From Deferribacterales bacterium (GTDB lineage Bacteria; Chrysiogenota; Deferribacteres; Deferribacterales; JAISNW01), in assembly GCA_025997275.1 (NCBI GenBank), contig BNUJ01000029.1:1-14918 (forward strand): DNA of 14,918 nt, given 5' to 3'. Positions 1-7,511 of this stretch are shown piece after piece. The notes under the pieces were generated by a model. That model did not search any database, had not been told where the DNA came from, and saw nothing but the letters and a program-made list of their open reading frames with translations. Positions within the stretch are counted from its first letter, which is position 1, and the number at the start of each line of letters is the position of its first letter. Position numbers and translations under genes: made by a program.

Positions 1-837
1 TTTAGCACCATAAAATTTGACTACGCAATGCTCGAACGTATGAACACCCCCGCAGAAAAACGCACATGGAGCTACTATCTAGGCATAATGGTGAACGATG
101 AACGCATATCAAACGGCAAAAAATATCTGTCAACGCATAATGCTACCCTGACAAAGGCATATAAAGAGTATCACGTGCCAAACAATGTCCTGACTGCCCT
201 ACTGGGAGTAGAAACTAATTTCGGCGAATTTAAGCTGAAATACCGCGCACTACAGAGCTTATCTACCTTTGCCTTTGAATACCCGCGCAGAGCTAAATAT
301 TTTAAGGAAGAACTTGAAGCCTTGCTAGTCTTTGCCAACAAGCAAAACACAGAATCAGTTCAGTATTTAAGCTCTTATGCTGGAGCTATAGGCATACCGC
401 AGTTTATGCCCTCCAATATAAAAAAATACGCTGTAGATGGAGATGGAGACGGACTTGTTGATATAGTGACTAATCACGACGATGCAATAATGAGTGTTGG
501 CAACTATCTGAAAGACAAAGGCTGGCAGGAGAATAAACCACACGTAGCAACTGTCGTGTCTGTGCCGAACAGCCTAGACAACGACACATACAAGACAAAC
601 CCTTGCAACGAAGAGAACATGCGTAGCATAGGAGAATATCGCGAGATGGGGATAAAGATACCCCCTAAATATAAAAGTAAAGAGATAGGCATGCTCGCTA
701 AACTAGCGGAAGACAGCGAGGAGGGGATGTTTGAGGCAGTTATATTCTTTGAAAATGCTTGCCCTATACACAGATACAATAAGAGCTTGAAATATGTTAT
801 GACCATAGCCTTGCTTGCGGAGGCTATAAACGAATAG
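1..837 (+). CDS. Lytic murein transglycosylase, MltB type (5' end missing, left copy)
   Basis: Cleaves the MurNAc-GlcNAc bond of peptidoglycan to give 1,6-anhydro-muropeptides; family members act in the periplasm, often as lipoproteins. The frame is open from base 1, so the gene enters from outside the window and the ATG at 28 is probably internal. Numbering from that ATG: GVETNFG at 60-66 contains the likely catalytic Glu62; EYPRRA at 84-89, SSYAGAIGIPQFMPSN at 115-130 and the DGDGDG turn at 137-142 are hallmarks of the MltB/SLT_2 fold; DDAIMSVGNYL at 151-161 and the RYN at 249-251 near the C-terminus are also typical. Signal sequence and the first helices are not in the window. No strong terminator follows; the next gene's promoter begins 10 bases after the stop. 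The family is clear; the exact paralogue (MltB or a relative) is not. Confidence 0.9.
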   Translation, partial: FSTIKFDYAMLERMNTPAEKRTWSYYLGIMVNDERISNGKKYLSTHNATLTKAYKEYHVPNNVLTALLGVETNFGEFKLKYRALQSLSTFAFEYPRRAKYFKEELEALLVFANKQNTESVQYLSSYAGAIGIPQFMPSNIKKYAVDGDGDGLVDIVTNHDDAIMSVGNYLKDKGWQENKPHVATVVSVPNSLDNDTYKTNPCNEENMRSIGEYREMGIKIPPKYKSKEIGMLAKLAEDSEEGMFEAVIFFENACPIHRYNKSLKYVMTIALLAEAINE

Positions 838-846
838 TATTTTTAT

Positions 847-875
847 TTGACTATCTCTTGATAGGCTAGTATAAA
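847..875 (+). promoter_or_regulatory. Sigma-70-like promoter of the solute-binding protein gene (left copy)
   Basis: TTGACT at 847-852 and TATAAA at 870-875 are separated by 17 bases, each one base off the consensus -35 and -10 boxes. Transcription would start near 882, leaving a leader of about 37 nt with a ribosome-binding site AAGGGAG at 902-908. A small inverted repeat CTATC/GATAG (851-864) overlaps the -35 box and part of the spacer; it could be an operator half-site pair but is short enough to be chance. No Fur-box match was recognised. Confidence 0.6.
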
Positions 876-918
876 TATAAACGTGTTTTATATTATACAT
901 TAAGGGAGAAATTTAGTT

Positions 919-1920
919 ATGAAGAAACTCGCTATTTTGCTGTCTGTATGCGTGTTGATATTTAGTGCAGTTAGTTGTGGCAAGGGAGCTGGTGCTAAGA
1001 CCAAGTTGATAGTCTATACATCATTGAAAGAATCTTTAATGAGTGCCATTAAGGAAGATTTTGCAAGGAAATATCCGAACATTGATATAGACTACCAATC
1101 AGCTGGTGCAGGTAAGCTAATGGCTAAAATAGCTGCTGAACGTGAAAGCGGAACAATCACCGCTAACGTGATATGGACTAGTGAAGTGCCCGATTTCTAC
1201 AAGATGAAAGAAGACAAATTGCTTATCGCCTACAAACCTAATACTACTGGTGCCTTAAACCCACTAGAACAAACTGATGACTACTTTGTGCCTGCCCGTC
1301 TTGGGACGCTTGGCATAGTCTATAACACCAAGAAGGTTACAGCTGTGCCTACTGAATGGAAAGACCTGTTCAAACCGGTATATAATGACGGTTTTGCTAT
1401 CGCTAACCCTGCCTTATCAGGAGCAACTTATGTCAGCGTTGCAATGCTGCAATCAGTGTTCGGTGACCAATACTTCAAAGATTTGCGCAAGAACAAGGCG
1501 AAAGTCGGACAAGGCTCTGGGCAAGTTGTGGATGACACTGCATCTGGTGAACTTGTAGCATGTCTAGGCGTTGACTACATTACCTTTGACAAGGTAGAAA
1601 AGGGTGCAACCATAGCTATGGCATATCCAAAAGAACTTTTGGTCATTCCCAGCCCTATCGCTATCCTAAAGGATAGTAAGGGTGCTCAGCTTGACGCATC
1701 TCAAAAGTTTATAGACTATATGCTTACTAAAGACGCCCAACAAATTATTGCTAATACCGGCACCTTGCCTGTGCGTGAAGATGTTTCAGTGCCTGAAAAG
1801 TTCCGCCTGCCTACAGTTCAGGAAGCTATGACCAACGGCATAAAGATTGACTATATTAAGATGATTGCTGAAAAGGAACAACGCGTTAAATCGTTCTTAG
1901 AAATCATGCAAGCCAAATAA
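919..1920 (+). CDS. ABC transporter substrate-binding lipoprotein, iron(III)-type family (left copy)
   Basis: Captures a solute outside the inner membrane and hands it to an ABC permease. Residues 1-20 form a lipoprotein signal peptide ending in AVSC, with Cys20 as the probable lipidated residue; the -3 position is Ala instead of the usual Leu. The mature protein follows the SBP_bac_6 / FbpA-AfuA pattern: strand VYTSL at 32-36, NPALSGAT at 163-170, AYPKELLVIPSPIAI at 235-249, and the C-terminal block around FIDYMLTKDAQQ (264-275) ending in GTLPVRED (281-288). At 333 aa it has full length. The family takes up ferric iron but also phosphonates, thiamine or polyamines, so the substrate is uncertain. 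ATG at 919 follows a good Shine-Dalgarno. No permease or ATPase gene follows; only a short ATPase-like remnant is present. Confidence 0.88.
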   Translation: MKKLAILLSVCVLIFSAVSCGKGAGAKTKLIVYTSLKESLMSAIKEDFARKYPNIDIDYQSAGAGKLMAKIAAERESGTITANVIWTSEVPDFYKMKEDKLLIAYKPNTTGALNPLEQTDDYFVPARLGTLGIVYNTKKVTAVPTEWKDLFKPVYNDGFAIANPALSGATYVSVAMLQSVFGDQYFKDLRKNKAKVGQGSGQVVDDTASGELVACLGVDYITFDKVEKGATIAMAYPKELLVIPSPIAILKDSKGAQLDASQKFIDYMLTKDAQQIIANTGTLPVREDVSVPEKFRLPTVQEAMTNGIKIDYIKMIAEKEQRVKSFLEIMQAK

Positions 1921-1937
1921 GTATTGCTACATTCAGC

Positions 1938-1963
1938 GGTATGTTCTGTGATAGGAGCATACC
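1938..1963 (+). promoter_or_regulatory. Stem-loop after the solute-binding protein gene (left copy)
   Basis: GGTATG (1938-1943) pairs perfectly with CATACC (1958-1963). The stem extends inward by T-A and C-G pairs and two G-U wobbles to about 10 bp, closing a 6-nt loop (GTGATA). The run TCACTTTT follows, so it may be a partial terminator or an mRNA-stabilising hairpin that keeps binding-protein expression above downstream genes, as is common behind ABC binding-protein genes. The short T-run makes full termination doubtful. Confidence 0.45.
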
Positions 1964-1982
1964 TCACTTTTACGGAGGCAAC

Positions 1983-2030
1983 ATGGCTACGGTTCATTTA
2001 GAAAATATATTTATGGTGAGAGATGCTTAA
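1983..2030 (+). pseudogene. Possible 5' remnant of an ABC transporter ATPase gene (left copy)
   Basis: GGAGG at 1974-1978 lies four bases before an ATG that opens a 15-codon frame encoding MATVHLENIFMVRDA and a TAA stop. The peptide resembles the first beta-strand of ABC ATPases, which typically start with a pattern like V-x-L-E-N-I, and a transporter ATPase is expected right after a binding-protein gene. The Walker A, signature and Walker B regions are all absent. The stop overlaps the glycosyltransferase start by 8 bases, so ribosomes ending here could reinitiate on that gene. It could instead be a leader peptide; the match is short and is an inference from pattern only. Confidence 0.4.
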
Positions 2031-2850
2031 AAATAATAAAACAATCTGGACATTTTGGGAGCCTCGCAGAAAACTCCCTAACTATCTTAAACTATGTATG
2101 GAGACATGGAAAAAATTCCTGCCCGAATACGATATTGTGCTACTAGACTACTCAAATGTGGATGACTATCTAGGCAAAGGCTATTACGATGACACACTCT
2201 ATAAAAACTTCTCGCTACCGAAACAAGCAGATGCTATCAGGTGCGCCGTTCTAAAGAGATACGGCGGAGTATGGCTAGACACAGACACCATAATCACATC
2301 AGAGAAGGTAAAGGATATTTTTAATATAAATTCTGAGCTAATCTTACTGCACCAGCATATTGGCTTTATCGTGGCTAAACCAAATGCAGAAGTCCTCTGT
2401 AAATGGGAATACGGGATAAAAAAACGTATAGCTACGTACAAGAACTATCAAAACAACCCTGTAAAAAAACTACTATACCCCATACTCCGCAAACGCTATC
2501 TGGGTAAGATGGAACGCTGGAACTATCTCGGCAACGGCATACTAGGATACATATTAAGAGACGCTGATGAAAATCATTTCCACTCAGTTGATAGACTTGC
2601 TATCAGGGCACTGCCAGAGGTGAACTGGGCGCAAGAAAACGCTATCAGCTACGATGACCCGATAAAGGTGTATATTGAGTTTTATTTTGAAAATGAGCTA
2701 TCAGACTATGTTCTGAACGCTACCGCTGGGGGGGGGGTTGTGTATCTGCACAACTCATGGACACCCGAAAAATACAGGAAGATGAGCAAAAATAATTTCT
2801 TAAAACAAAATTTCACACTGGCAAATATTCTAAAGAAATTGCTAATTTAA
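2023..2850 (+). CDS. DXD glycosyltransferase, capsular/GT32-like, with G10 tract (left copy)
   Basis: Predicted to transfer a sugar from a nucleotide-sugar donor onto a surface polysaccharide or lipooligosaccharide, on the cytoplasmic side. At 275 aa it has the layout of Gly_transf_sug / capsular synthesis enzymes: N-terminal strand IWTFWEP at 8-14, LPKQADAIRCAVLKRYGG at 65-82, the metal- and donor-binding DTD at 86-88, and the C-terminal HNSW at 243-246, equivalent to the H-x-x-S-W region of the family. No signal peptide or membrane helix is seen. Codons 236-239 contain ten consecutive G; gain or loss of one G would end translation at about 257 or 253 aa and remove HNSW. The only RBS-like sequence directly upstream (GGTGAG, 2015-2020) is very close, so translation may depend on coupling to the upstream 15-codon frame. 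It converges on the amidase gene. Acceptor and donor are unknown. Confidence 0.82.
   Translation: MLKNNKTIWTFWEPRRKLPNYLKLCMETWKKFLPEYDIVLLDYSNVDDYLGKGYYDDTLYKNFSLPKQADAIRCAVLKRYGGVWLDTDTIITSEKVKDIFNINSELILLHQHIGFIVAKPNAEVLCKWEYGIKKRIATYKNYQNNPVKKLLYPILRKRYLGKMERWNYLGNGILGYILRDADENHFHSVDRLAIRALPEVNWAQENAISYDDPIKVYIEFYFENELSDYVLNATAGGGVVYLHNSWTPEKYRKMSKNNFLKQNFTLANILKKLLI
2728..2737 (+). repeat. G10 homopolymer in the glycosyltransferase gene (left copy)
   Basis: Ten G in a row encode Gly236-Gly238 and the first base of the Val239 codon. In a genome of moderate GC this is conspicuous. G tracts of 8-11 bases in surface-sugar genes are the classic slipped-strand switch known from Campylobacter and Helicobacter. 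At length 10 the gene here is in the ON frame. Confidence 0.85.
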
Positions 2851-2855
2851 GTATT

Positions 2856-2881
2856 ACGCTAACAGATGAAACGGACAGCGT
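2856..2881. terminator. Weak hairpin between convergent genes (left copy)
   Basis: ACGCT (2856-2860) pairs with AGCGT (2877-2881) in the 35-nt gap between the glycosyltransferase and amidase stop codons. Its position suits a two-way terminator, but the stem is only 5 bp, the loop is long and there is no real T-run on either side. Confidence 0.22.
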
Positions 2882-2885
2882 TATC

Positions 2886-4658
2886 TTACTGGTTATACCT
2901 GCCAGCATACGCTAGTATGCCGTTAAAAATGCCCTGCGCAACCAGCTTTTGATATTCTGATGTTCTCATCCTTTCAGCCTCGTTTTTATTTGACAGAAAA
3001 CCTACTTCAGTCAATATCGCTGGCATATTTGCACCTACAAGCACAAAGAAAGGTGCTTGCTTTATCCCAATATTTTGCTTATTTGACAGCTTCATAGTAT
3101 TAGCCATCCCCTTTTGCGTTGCTTTTGCCAACAATGTTGACTCCTCTAGCTTAGAGCTTTGCATTATATCTTTCAATATACCCTGCAGGTCAGATATTGA
3201 TTTAGTAGTTGCTTGGTTTTCAAACGCCGCTACTTCTAATGCGGCTTTGTCATTTGTAATGTTCAATATATACGTCTCAACACCAGAAGCCGCCCTGTTC
3301 TTAGGTGCTGCGTTTATATGGATGGATACAAATATATCAGCTTTTAGCTTGTTGGCTATCGCTGTGCGCTCCTCCAACGGAATAAACACATCTGTTTCAC
3401 GCGTCATATATACATTTAGCTTTGTCTTAGATTTCAGCATAGCACGCAACTGCTTGGCTATGATAAGCGTGATGTCCTTTTCCTTCAGCCCATAGTAGGA
3501 ACAGCCCGGGTCTTTGCCGCCGTGCCCTGCGTCTATTACTATTGTGTTAATTTTTAATCCGAACACGCTAGCCAACGTTTGGTTAGCACTGCTGGCGGGC
3601 TGTCTAGTGATAGCATCCTGCTGCTGCGAACTTGGTGGTGGCGGAGTAGCAGTAATAGCTTGTGCTTTCGGAAACTTATCGCCTTTGCTCACGTCTATTA
3701 TTATCCGCGCAGGGTTTGACATCTGAAACACTGTGAAGTTCTGTATAGATTGCGAGTCTAACACTATACGCGTGGTGCCCGGTCTGTTATACGCCCAACG
3801 CACATTGCTTACAAGCCCATCTTTTATGCTGATGTCTTTTGCCACGCCCTTGCCGACTGTCGCATTATCAATATCAATATATAGCCTAGGAGGAAGTTTT
3901 TGCGCAGGGTTCTCTTTCAGCCAATACTTCTCAAACGCCGCGGGACGGCTCACGTCCACCACTATACGGGTATAGTCGCTTGCTGAAAAGTAACGAATAT
4001 CGTTTATAACAACTGCACCGCTGGCATCTTCAGGCACAAAGGAATCTACTTCAACAAAACGTTTGCCTGTATTATCTTTACCAATATCTTCTGCAATCCC
4101 TTTCGGCACAACGTAGTTTTTGGGACTATCGTTATCGCCACCGCTCTGCCCCATACGCGCTAGGTCTGCAAGCATTCCATCAGCAGCGAGCGCAACGTTA
4201 GATTCAGGATAGCGTTTTTTTATCTTGCTCAGCGTGAACTGTGCTGATGCATAATCGCGCTTTATATTGTAAAGTTCCGCCAACTCCAATAACGCATCAG
4301 GCGTGTTATATGTGGCGTTATCAGCAAGCATTGATAGGTATTTATGCGCGCTGTTCATATCGCTGCTTTGTCCATATTTTTCATAGCTCAACTTATAGGT
4401 TTTACCAGCAAGCAGTAGTGCATCAGAGGCGTTACTCCCATTAGTATCTGATAAATATAGTCTATACAATCTATCGCCCAGAATGGAATATGCGGAGCGC
4501 GATTTACCCAGCAGAGCGTTATACTCCATAAGCAGACTTCCATAGTCATCAGCCGCAACAGCAGGCATAGTGAATGTAGCATAACTAGCACAGACGAATG
4601 CTAATACAAGCAGTAGCCTAATGGCGCGGACAACAAGCTCGCATATATGTGTAATCAT
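2886..4658 (-). CDS. N-acetylmuramoyl-L-alanine amidase with TPR-like and AMIN domains (left copy)
   Basis: Zinc hydrolase that cuts the amide between MurNAc and the stem peptide, acting in the periplasm in cell separation and wall turnover. At 590 aa it is long for the family. Residues 1-35 are a Sec signal peptide (hydrophobic core near 15-30, cleavage after AVA at 33-35). Residues about 38-170 are helical and TPR-like. An AMIN domain at about 215-325 would target it to the septum or envelope. A Pro/Gln/Ser-rich linker at 338-360 leads to Amidase_3 (about 370-587). The expected zinc ligands are His379 in DAGHGG, Glu393 in LKEKD and His447 in SIHINA; the catalytic Glu551 lies in LTEVGFLSN. 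An in-frame stop three codons upstream leaves this ATG as the earliest start, though no Shine-Dalgarno is evident. It lies 49 nt after guaB and is probably the operon's last gene. Confidence 0.93.
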   Translation of the reverse strand: MITHICELVVRAIRLLLVLAFVCASYATFTMPAVAADDYGSLLMEYNALLGKSRSAYSILGDRLYRLYLSDTNGSNASDALLLAGKTYKLSYEKYGQSSDMNSAHKYLSMLADNATYNTPDALLELAELYNIKRDYASAQFTLSKIKKRYPESNVALAADGMLADLARMGQSGGDNDSPKNYVVPKGIAEDIGKDNTGKRFVEVDSFVPEDASGAVVINDIRYFSASDYTRIVVDVSRPAAFEKYWLKENPAQKLPPRLYIDIDNATVGKGVAKDISIKDGLVSNVRWAYNRPGTTRIVLDSQSIQNFTVFQMSNPARIIIDVSKGDKFPKAQAITATPPPPSSQQQDAITRQPASSANQTLASVFGLKINTIVIDAGHGGKDPGCSYYGLKEKDITLIIAKQLRAMLKSKTKLNVYMTRETDVFIPLEERTAIANKLKADIFVSIHINAAPKNRAASGVETYILNITNDKAALEVAAFENQATTKSISDLQGILKDIMQSSKLEESTLLAKATQKGMANTMKLSNKQNIGIKQAPFFVLVGANMPAILTEVGFLSNKNEAERMRTSEYQKLVAQGIFNGILAYAGRYNQ

Positions 4659-4707
4659 TATAGTCTAATATCGGCTATTTGCTGGAAAAATAAAGTGCCC
4701 CGCATCT

Positions 4708-6189
4708 CTAATTTTTTGCCCAGTAGTTAGGTGCTTCCTTAGTAATCTGCACATCATGCACGTGACTTTCGGCAAGCCCTGAGCTTGTGATGCGCACAAA
4801 CCTTGCCTTCTCTTGCAAATCAGCTACCGTAGCACAGCCTGCATAGCCCATACCAGAATGTAAGCCGCCTACCAGCTGGTATATTACCTGTGAAAGCTCC
4901 CCACGGTAGTGAACACGCCCTTCTATCCCCTCTGGCACCAACTTTGCATCGGGAGCACTATCTTGAAAATATCTGTCCCTGCTCCCCTCTTTCATCGCAC
5001 TAACAGAACCCATCCCGCGATATACCTTATAGCTACGCCCTTGAAACAGTTCCATATCACCCGGCGCCTCTAGCGTGCCCGCAAACAGCGAGCCTATCAT
5101 TACCACGTCAGCACCTGCAGCTATAGCCTTTACCACATCACCTGAATATTTTATCCCGCCGTCAGCAATTATAGGGATATCCAGCTGCTTAGCCTGCTTT
5201 GCACAATCCATAATAGCCGTCATTTGCGGTACACCAATGCCTGCAACTATACGCGTGGTGCATATTGAACCCGGTCCTATCCCCACTTTCACGCAATCAG
5301 CACCAGCTTTGGCAAGCGATTTTACCGCATCGGCAGTAGCAACGTTACCCGCCACAAGCTGCAGGTCAGGGTATTTGTGCTTTATAGCCCTTACCGCTTC
5401 CAGCACCTTTTTAGAATGTCCGTGTGCAGTGTCAACGGCTATCACGTCAACTTTCTTGCCTATAAGTTCATCAATCCTATCAATATATCCACCTGCTACA
5501 CCTACCGCAGCACCTGCTAGCAACCTGCCAAGCCCATCTTTGGAGGCTAGCGGATATTTCAGACGTTTATTCACATCCTTTATCGTTATCAGCCCTTTTA
5601 GTGAGAATTTATCATCTACAACCAGCAATTTCTCAACGCGGTGTTTTTGCAATTCGTCTATTGCATCGTCTAGCGATGTGCCGACTGGAACAGTTACAAG
5701 GTTCTTGCTGGTCATATATTCCGAAACTTTTTTATCGGTGTCGCGCAAAAACCGCAAGTCACGGTTAGTAAGTATTCCTACAAGTTTTTCCTCCTTTACA
5801 ACAGGGATGCCACTAATCTTATACCTATTCATCATATCAAGCGCATCAGCCACTGAGCGGTCGGGAGCTATGGTAATAGGGTCAACTATCATACCACTTT
5901 CAGAACGTTTTACTTTATCCACCTCATCAGCTTGCTGACTAGGGGTTAGGTTCTTGTGTATGAAACCTATGCCCCCCTCTTGGGCTATCGCTATAGCCAT
6001 TTTAGCCTCCGTAACGGTGTCCATCGCAGAGCTGGCAAAGGGTATCTGTAGCGATATGCTGTTGGTTAGGCGAGTTGCCGTATTTACCTCATTAGGCAGA
6101 ACGTTACTTTCTGATGGCACTATAAGCACGTCATCAAACGTGAGTGCCTCGCCGATAACTTTTTTAGTGAAACATTCTTTACAACTCAT
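4708..6189 (-). CDS. guaB: Inosine-5'-monophosphate dehydrogenase (left copy)
   Basis: Oxidises IMP to XMP with NAD+, the committed step of GMP synthesis, in the cytoplasm. Numbered from the chosen ATG (493 aa): LTFDDVLIVP begins near 16 and SSAMDTVTE near 53; two CBS modules span about 100-150 and 158-208; the (beta/alpha)8 barrel carries the IMP-binding loop GPGSICTTR with catalytic Cys310, IIADGGIKYSGD at about 340-351, GSLFAGT around 366-372 and the flap EGRVHYRG with Arg425. Length and motif order are those of a complete bacterial enzyme. A GTG codon lies immediately upstream at 6190-6192, but the strong AGGGGGG ribosome-binding site (6194-6200) is only one base from it and four bases from the ATG at 6189, so ATG is preferred. 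It lies 23 nt behind nadE. Confidence 0.97.
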   Translation of the reverse strand: MSCKECFTKKVIGEALTFDDVLIVPSESNVLPNEVNTATRLTNSISLQIPFASSAMDTVTEAKMAIAIAQEGGIGFIHKNLTPSQQADEVDKVKRSESGMIVDPITIAPDRSVADALDMMNRYKISGIPVVKEEKLVGILTNRDLRFLRDTDKKVSEYMTSKNLVTVPVGTSLDDAIDELQKHRVEKLLVVDDKFSLKGLITIKDVNKRLKYPLASKDGLGRLLAGAAVGVAGGYIDRIDELIGKKVDVIAVDTAHGHSKKVLEAVRAIKHKYPDLQLVAGNVATADAVKSLAKAGADCVKVGIGPGSICTTRIVAGIGVPQMTAIMDCAKQAKQLDIPIIADGGIKYSGDVVKAIAAGADVVMIGSLFAGTLEAPGDMELFQGRSYKVYRGMGSVSAMKEGSRDRYFQDSAPDAKLVPEGIEGRVHYRGELSQVIYQLVGGLHSGMGYAGCATVADLQEKARFVRITSSGLAESHVHDVQITKEAPNYWAKN

Positions 6190-6193
6190 CACA

Positions 6194-6200
6194 CCCCCCT
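6194..6200 (-). promoter_or_regulatory. Ribosome-binding site deciding the guaB start (left copy)
   Basis: AGGGGGG on the minus strand. Distance to ATG (6189) is 4 nt, to the alternative GTG (6192) only 1 nt, which favours the ATG. Confidence 0.7.
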
Positions 6201-6212
6201 ATTTCTGCACTA

Positions 6213-6980
6213 CTATTTTTGGTCTATACTGATACATTTAGGCAAGAATCGCTTAAACGCATATTTATTCATCCGCTCTGCAACAGACTCCACGAACGCT
6301 CTATCAAAACCAGCATTTATAGCCTCTTCTGGCGATTTGCCGTTTTCAACTAATTCATCTAATAGCCTATCAAGCTCTTTATAGGTATAACCGAAATCTT
6401 CCTCATCTGTCTGCCCTACGTATAGGTCTGCCGAAGGTGCCTTATTGATAATCTTTTCTGGGATACCCAGTAGTTTTGCCGCTTGATAAACCTGCGATTT
6501 ATACATATCAGCCAGAGGATTTATGCTACACGCACTATCGCCATACCACGTGCAATAGCCTAGCATAGCCTCACTCTTGTTGCCAGTGCCTATAACCAAC
6601 GCATCATGTTCAACTGCCTTGTCAAACAGCATGAGCATCCGCAACCTTGCGCAAATATTGCCCTTGCGGTGAGCAGAAAGCAAATCAAAATTAGGATAAG
6701 CCTGCGCAATACCCGCAATAGAGATAGTCTCAAACGCTACACCTAGATGTTTTGCTACGAGAGCGGAATCTTCGTAGCTAGCCTGCGAGCTTGTAGCAGA
6801 GGGCATATTATAGGTGAAAACATGCTCACATCCAATAGCCTTAATAGCTAAATTACAAGCCAACGCAGAGTCTATTCCGCCAGAAAGCCCAATGACCGCA
6901 TTTTTCAGCCCCGTATCGGCTATGAGCATAGCAAAATCGGCAATAATCTTATCTAGTCTCGTGCTGTCAATCGTCACCAT
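6213..6980 (-). CDS. nadE: NAD+ synthetase, ammonia-dependent type (left copy)
   Basis: Amidates nicotinic acid adenine dinucleotide to NAD+ using ATP, the last step of NAD synthesis, in the cytoplasm. It is a 255-aa adenine-nucleotide alpha-hydrolase-type protein: the PP-loop SGGIDS at 33-38, NICARLRM at 108-115, GTGNKSE at 131-137, the Y-x-T-x-x-GD segment at 142-148, and PSADLYVGQTDEEDFG at 182-197. The nitrilase glutaminase domain of the large NadE form is absent, so free ammonia is the expected nitrogen donor unless a partner protein supplies it. An in-frame TTG exists two codons upstream, but GGAGGGG (6987-6993) sits six bases from the ATG at 6980, which fixes the start. Gaps of 23 nt on both sides indicate an operon with the unknown gene and guaB. 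Confidence 0.95.
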   Translation of the reverse strand: MVTIDSTRLDKIIADFAMLIADTGLKNAVIGLSGGIDSALACNLAIKAIGCEHVFTYNMPSATSSQASYEDSALVAKHLGVAFETISIAGIAQAYPNFDLLSAHRKGNICARLRMLMLFDKAVEHDALVIGTGNKSEAMLGYCTWYGDSACSINPLADMYKSQVYQAAKLLGIPEKIINKAPSADLYVGQTDEEDFGYTYKELDRLLDELVENGKSPEEAINAGFDRAFVESVAERMNKYAFKRFLPKCISIDQK

Positions 6981-6986
6981 AAACAA

Positions 6987-6993
6987 CCCCTCC
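6987..6993 (-). promoter_or_regulatory. Ribosome-binding site deciding the nadE start (left copy)
   Basis: GGAGGGG on the minus strand, 6 nt before ATG (6980) and directly abutting the alternative TTG, which selects the ATG. Confidence 0.75.
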
Positions 6994-7003
6994 GATGAAA
7001 TTT

Positions 7004-7407
7004 TTAATGTGGAAATGCCTTAAAAAGATTGTTCATGCCTATGCTGTAGTTAATAGCTGTCGCAATATTTGTGTCCGCATAAGAACCTGAACGAGACTTG
7101 CTAAATACAAGAGTTCCCCTATCTAATGTCAGCTCGGCGTAGCTTTCGCGCTGCGTATGCACCTGCCCACTCTCAGAAAATATCGGTATGTAAATGACAA
7201 TCTCGTAACGTTCGTCCATAGATGTAAGAAGCTTCATAAATATTAACTGAATAAATTCCACCATAGACTTTTGCAGAGGATTATCAAGCATAGACGGCAC
7301 GGTTTTACCACGCACGTCAACTGCCGAATACTCCATAGTTAAACTCAACGTATCGGCGCGCTTATTAGCAACAACAAGGGTTAGCTGCGGGGCTAGCTGA
7401 TATTTTC
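7004..7407 (-). pseudogene. Truncated copy of the unknown 161-aa gene at the palindrome junction
   Basis: The same gene as the one at 7430-7915, but only from Lys29 onward. At the junction the frame runs into TGA (minus strand, 7408-7406), immediately before that lysine codon, so the N-terminal 28 residues are gone and no native start remains. The earliest possible starts inside are a TTG at 7348 and a Met four codons further on, neither with a convincing Shine-Dalgarno. It marks the left arm as the derived side of the inverted duplication. Confidence 0.85.
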
Positions 7408-7511
7408 AGATGAACGGGTTAGTGCAAGGATGACGGATAAGCGGCTTGATGTAGAGCTGGACGGTTTAGTAAGCAAGTTTAATAAGATGATACAGAACTC
7501 ACCGTATATCA
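7408..7511. other. Single-copy spacer (loop) of the palindrome
   Basis: These 104 bases are present once. They hold the start codon and first 27 codons of the 161-aa unknown gene plus 22 bases of upstream sequence, which show no clear promoter. At the junctions the four bases 7408-7411 (AGAT, reverse complement ATCT) nearly pair with 7508-7511 (ATCA): three more matches after one mismatch. Such short imperfect homology is what strand-switching needs. No target-site duplication, terminal repeat or recombination site is visible. Confidence 0.85.

Larger units (their letters stand above)
1..7407 (+). repeat. Left arm of a 7.4-kb inverted repeat
   Basis: Each base i in this arm is the complement of base 14919-i. 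All translated genes of this arm recur unchanged in the mirror position, and the intergenic stretches around 838-918, 1921-2022 and 7381-7407 were compared directly and match. Pairing stops at 7408, where a mismatch (A opposite A at 7511) begins. The arm starts in the middle of a lytic transglycosylase gene and ends inside the gene for an unknown protein, so neither edge coincides with a gene or mobile-element boundary. Confidence 0.97.

Noticed and set aside
504..806. A 100-codon minus-strand frame antisense to the transglycosylase gene
   Set aside because: It has no ribosome-binding site or recognisable domain and lies inside a gene with clear catalytic motifs.
838..918. Factor-independent terminator after the transglycosylase gene
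   Set aside because: The only inverted repeat (CTATC/GATAG, 851-864) is 5 bp with no T-run and lies inside the next gene's promoter.
5075..5938. A 287-codon open frame on the plus strand (mirrored at 8981-9844 on the minus strand)
   Set aside because: It is wholly antisense to guaB, whose motifs are unmistakable. Its translation is low-complexity, Ser/Ala/Thr/Ile-rich and matches no family I know, so it is a shadow of guaB codon usage.
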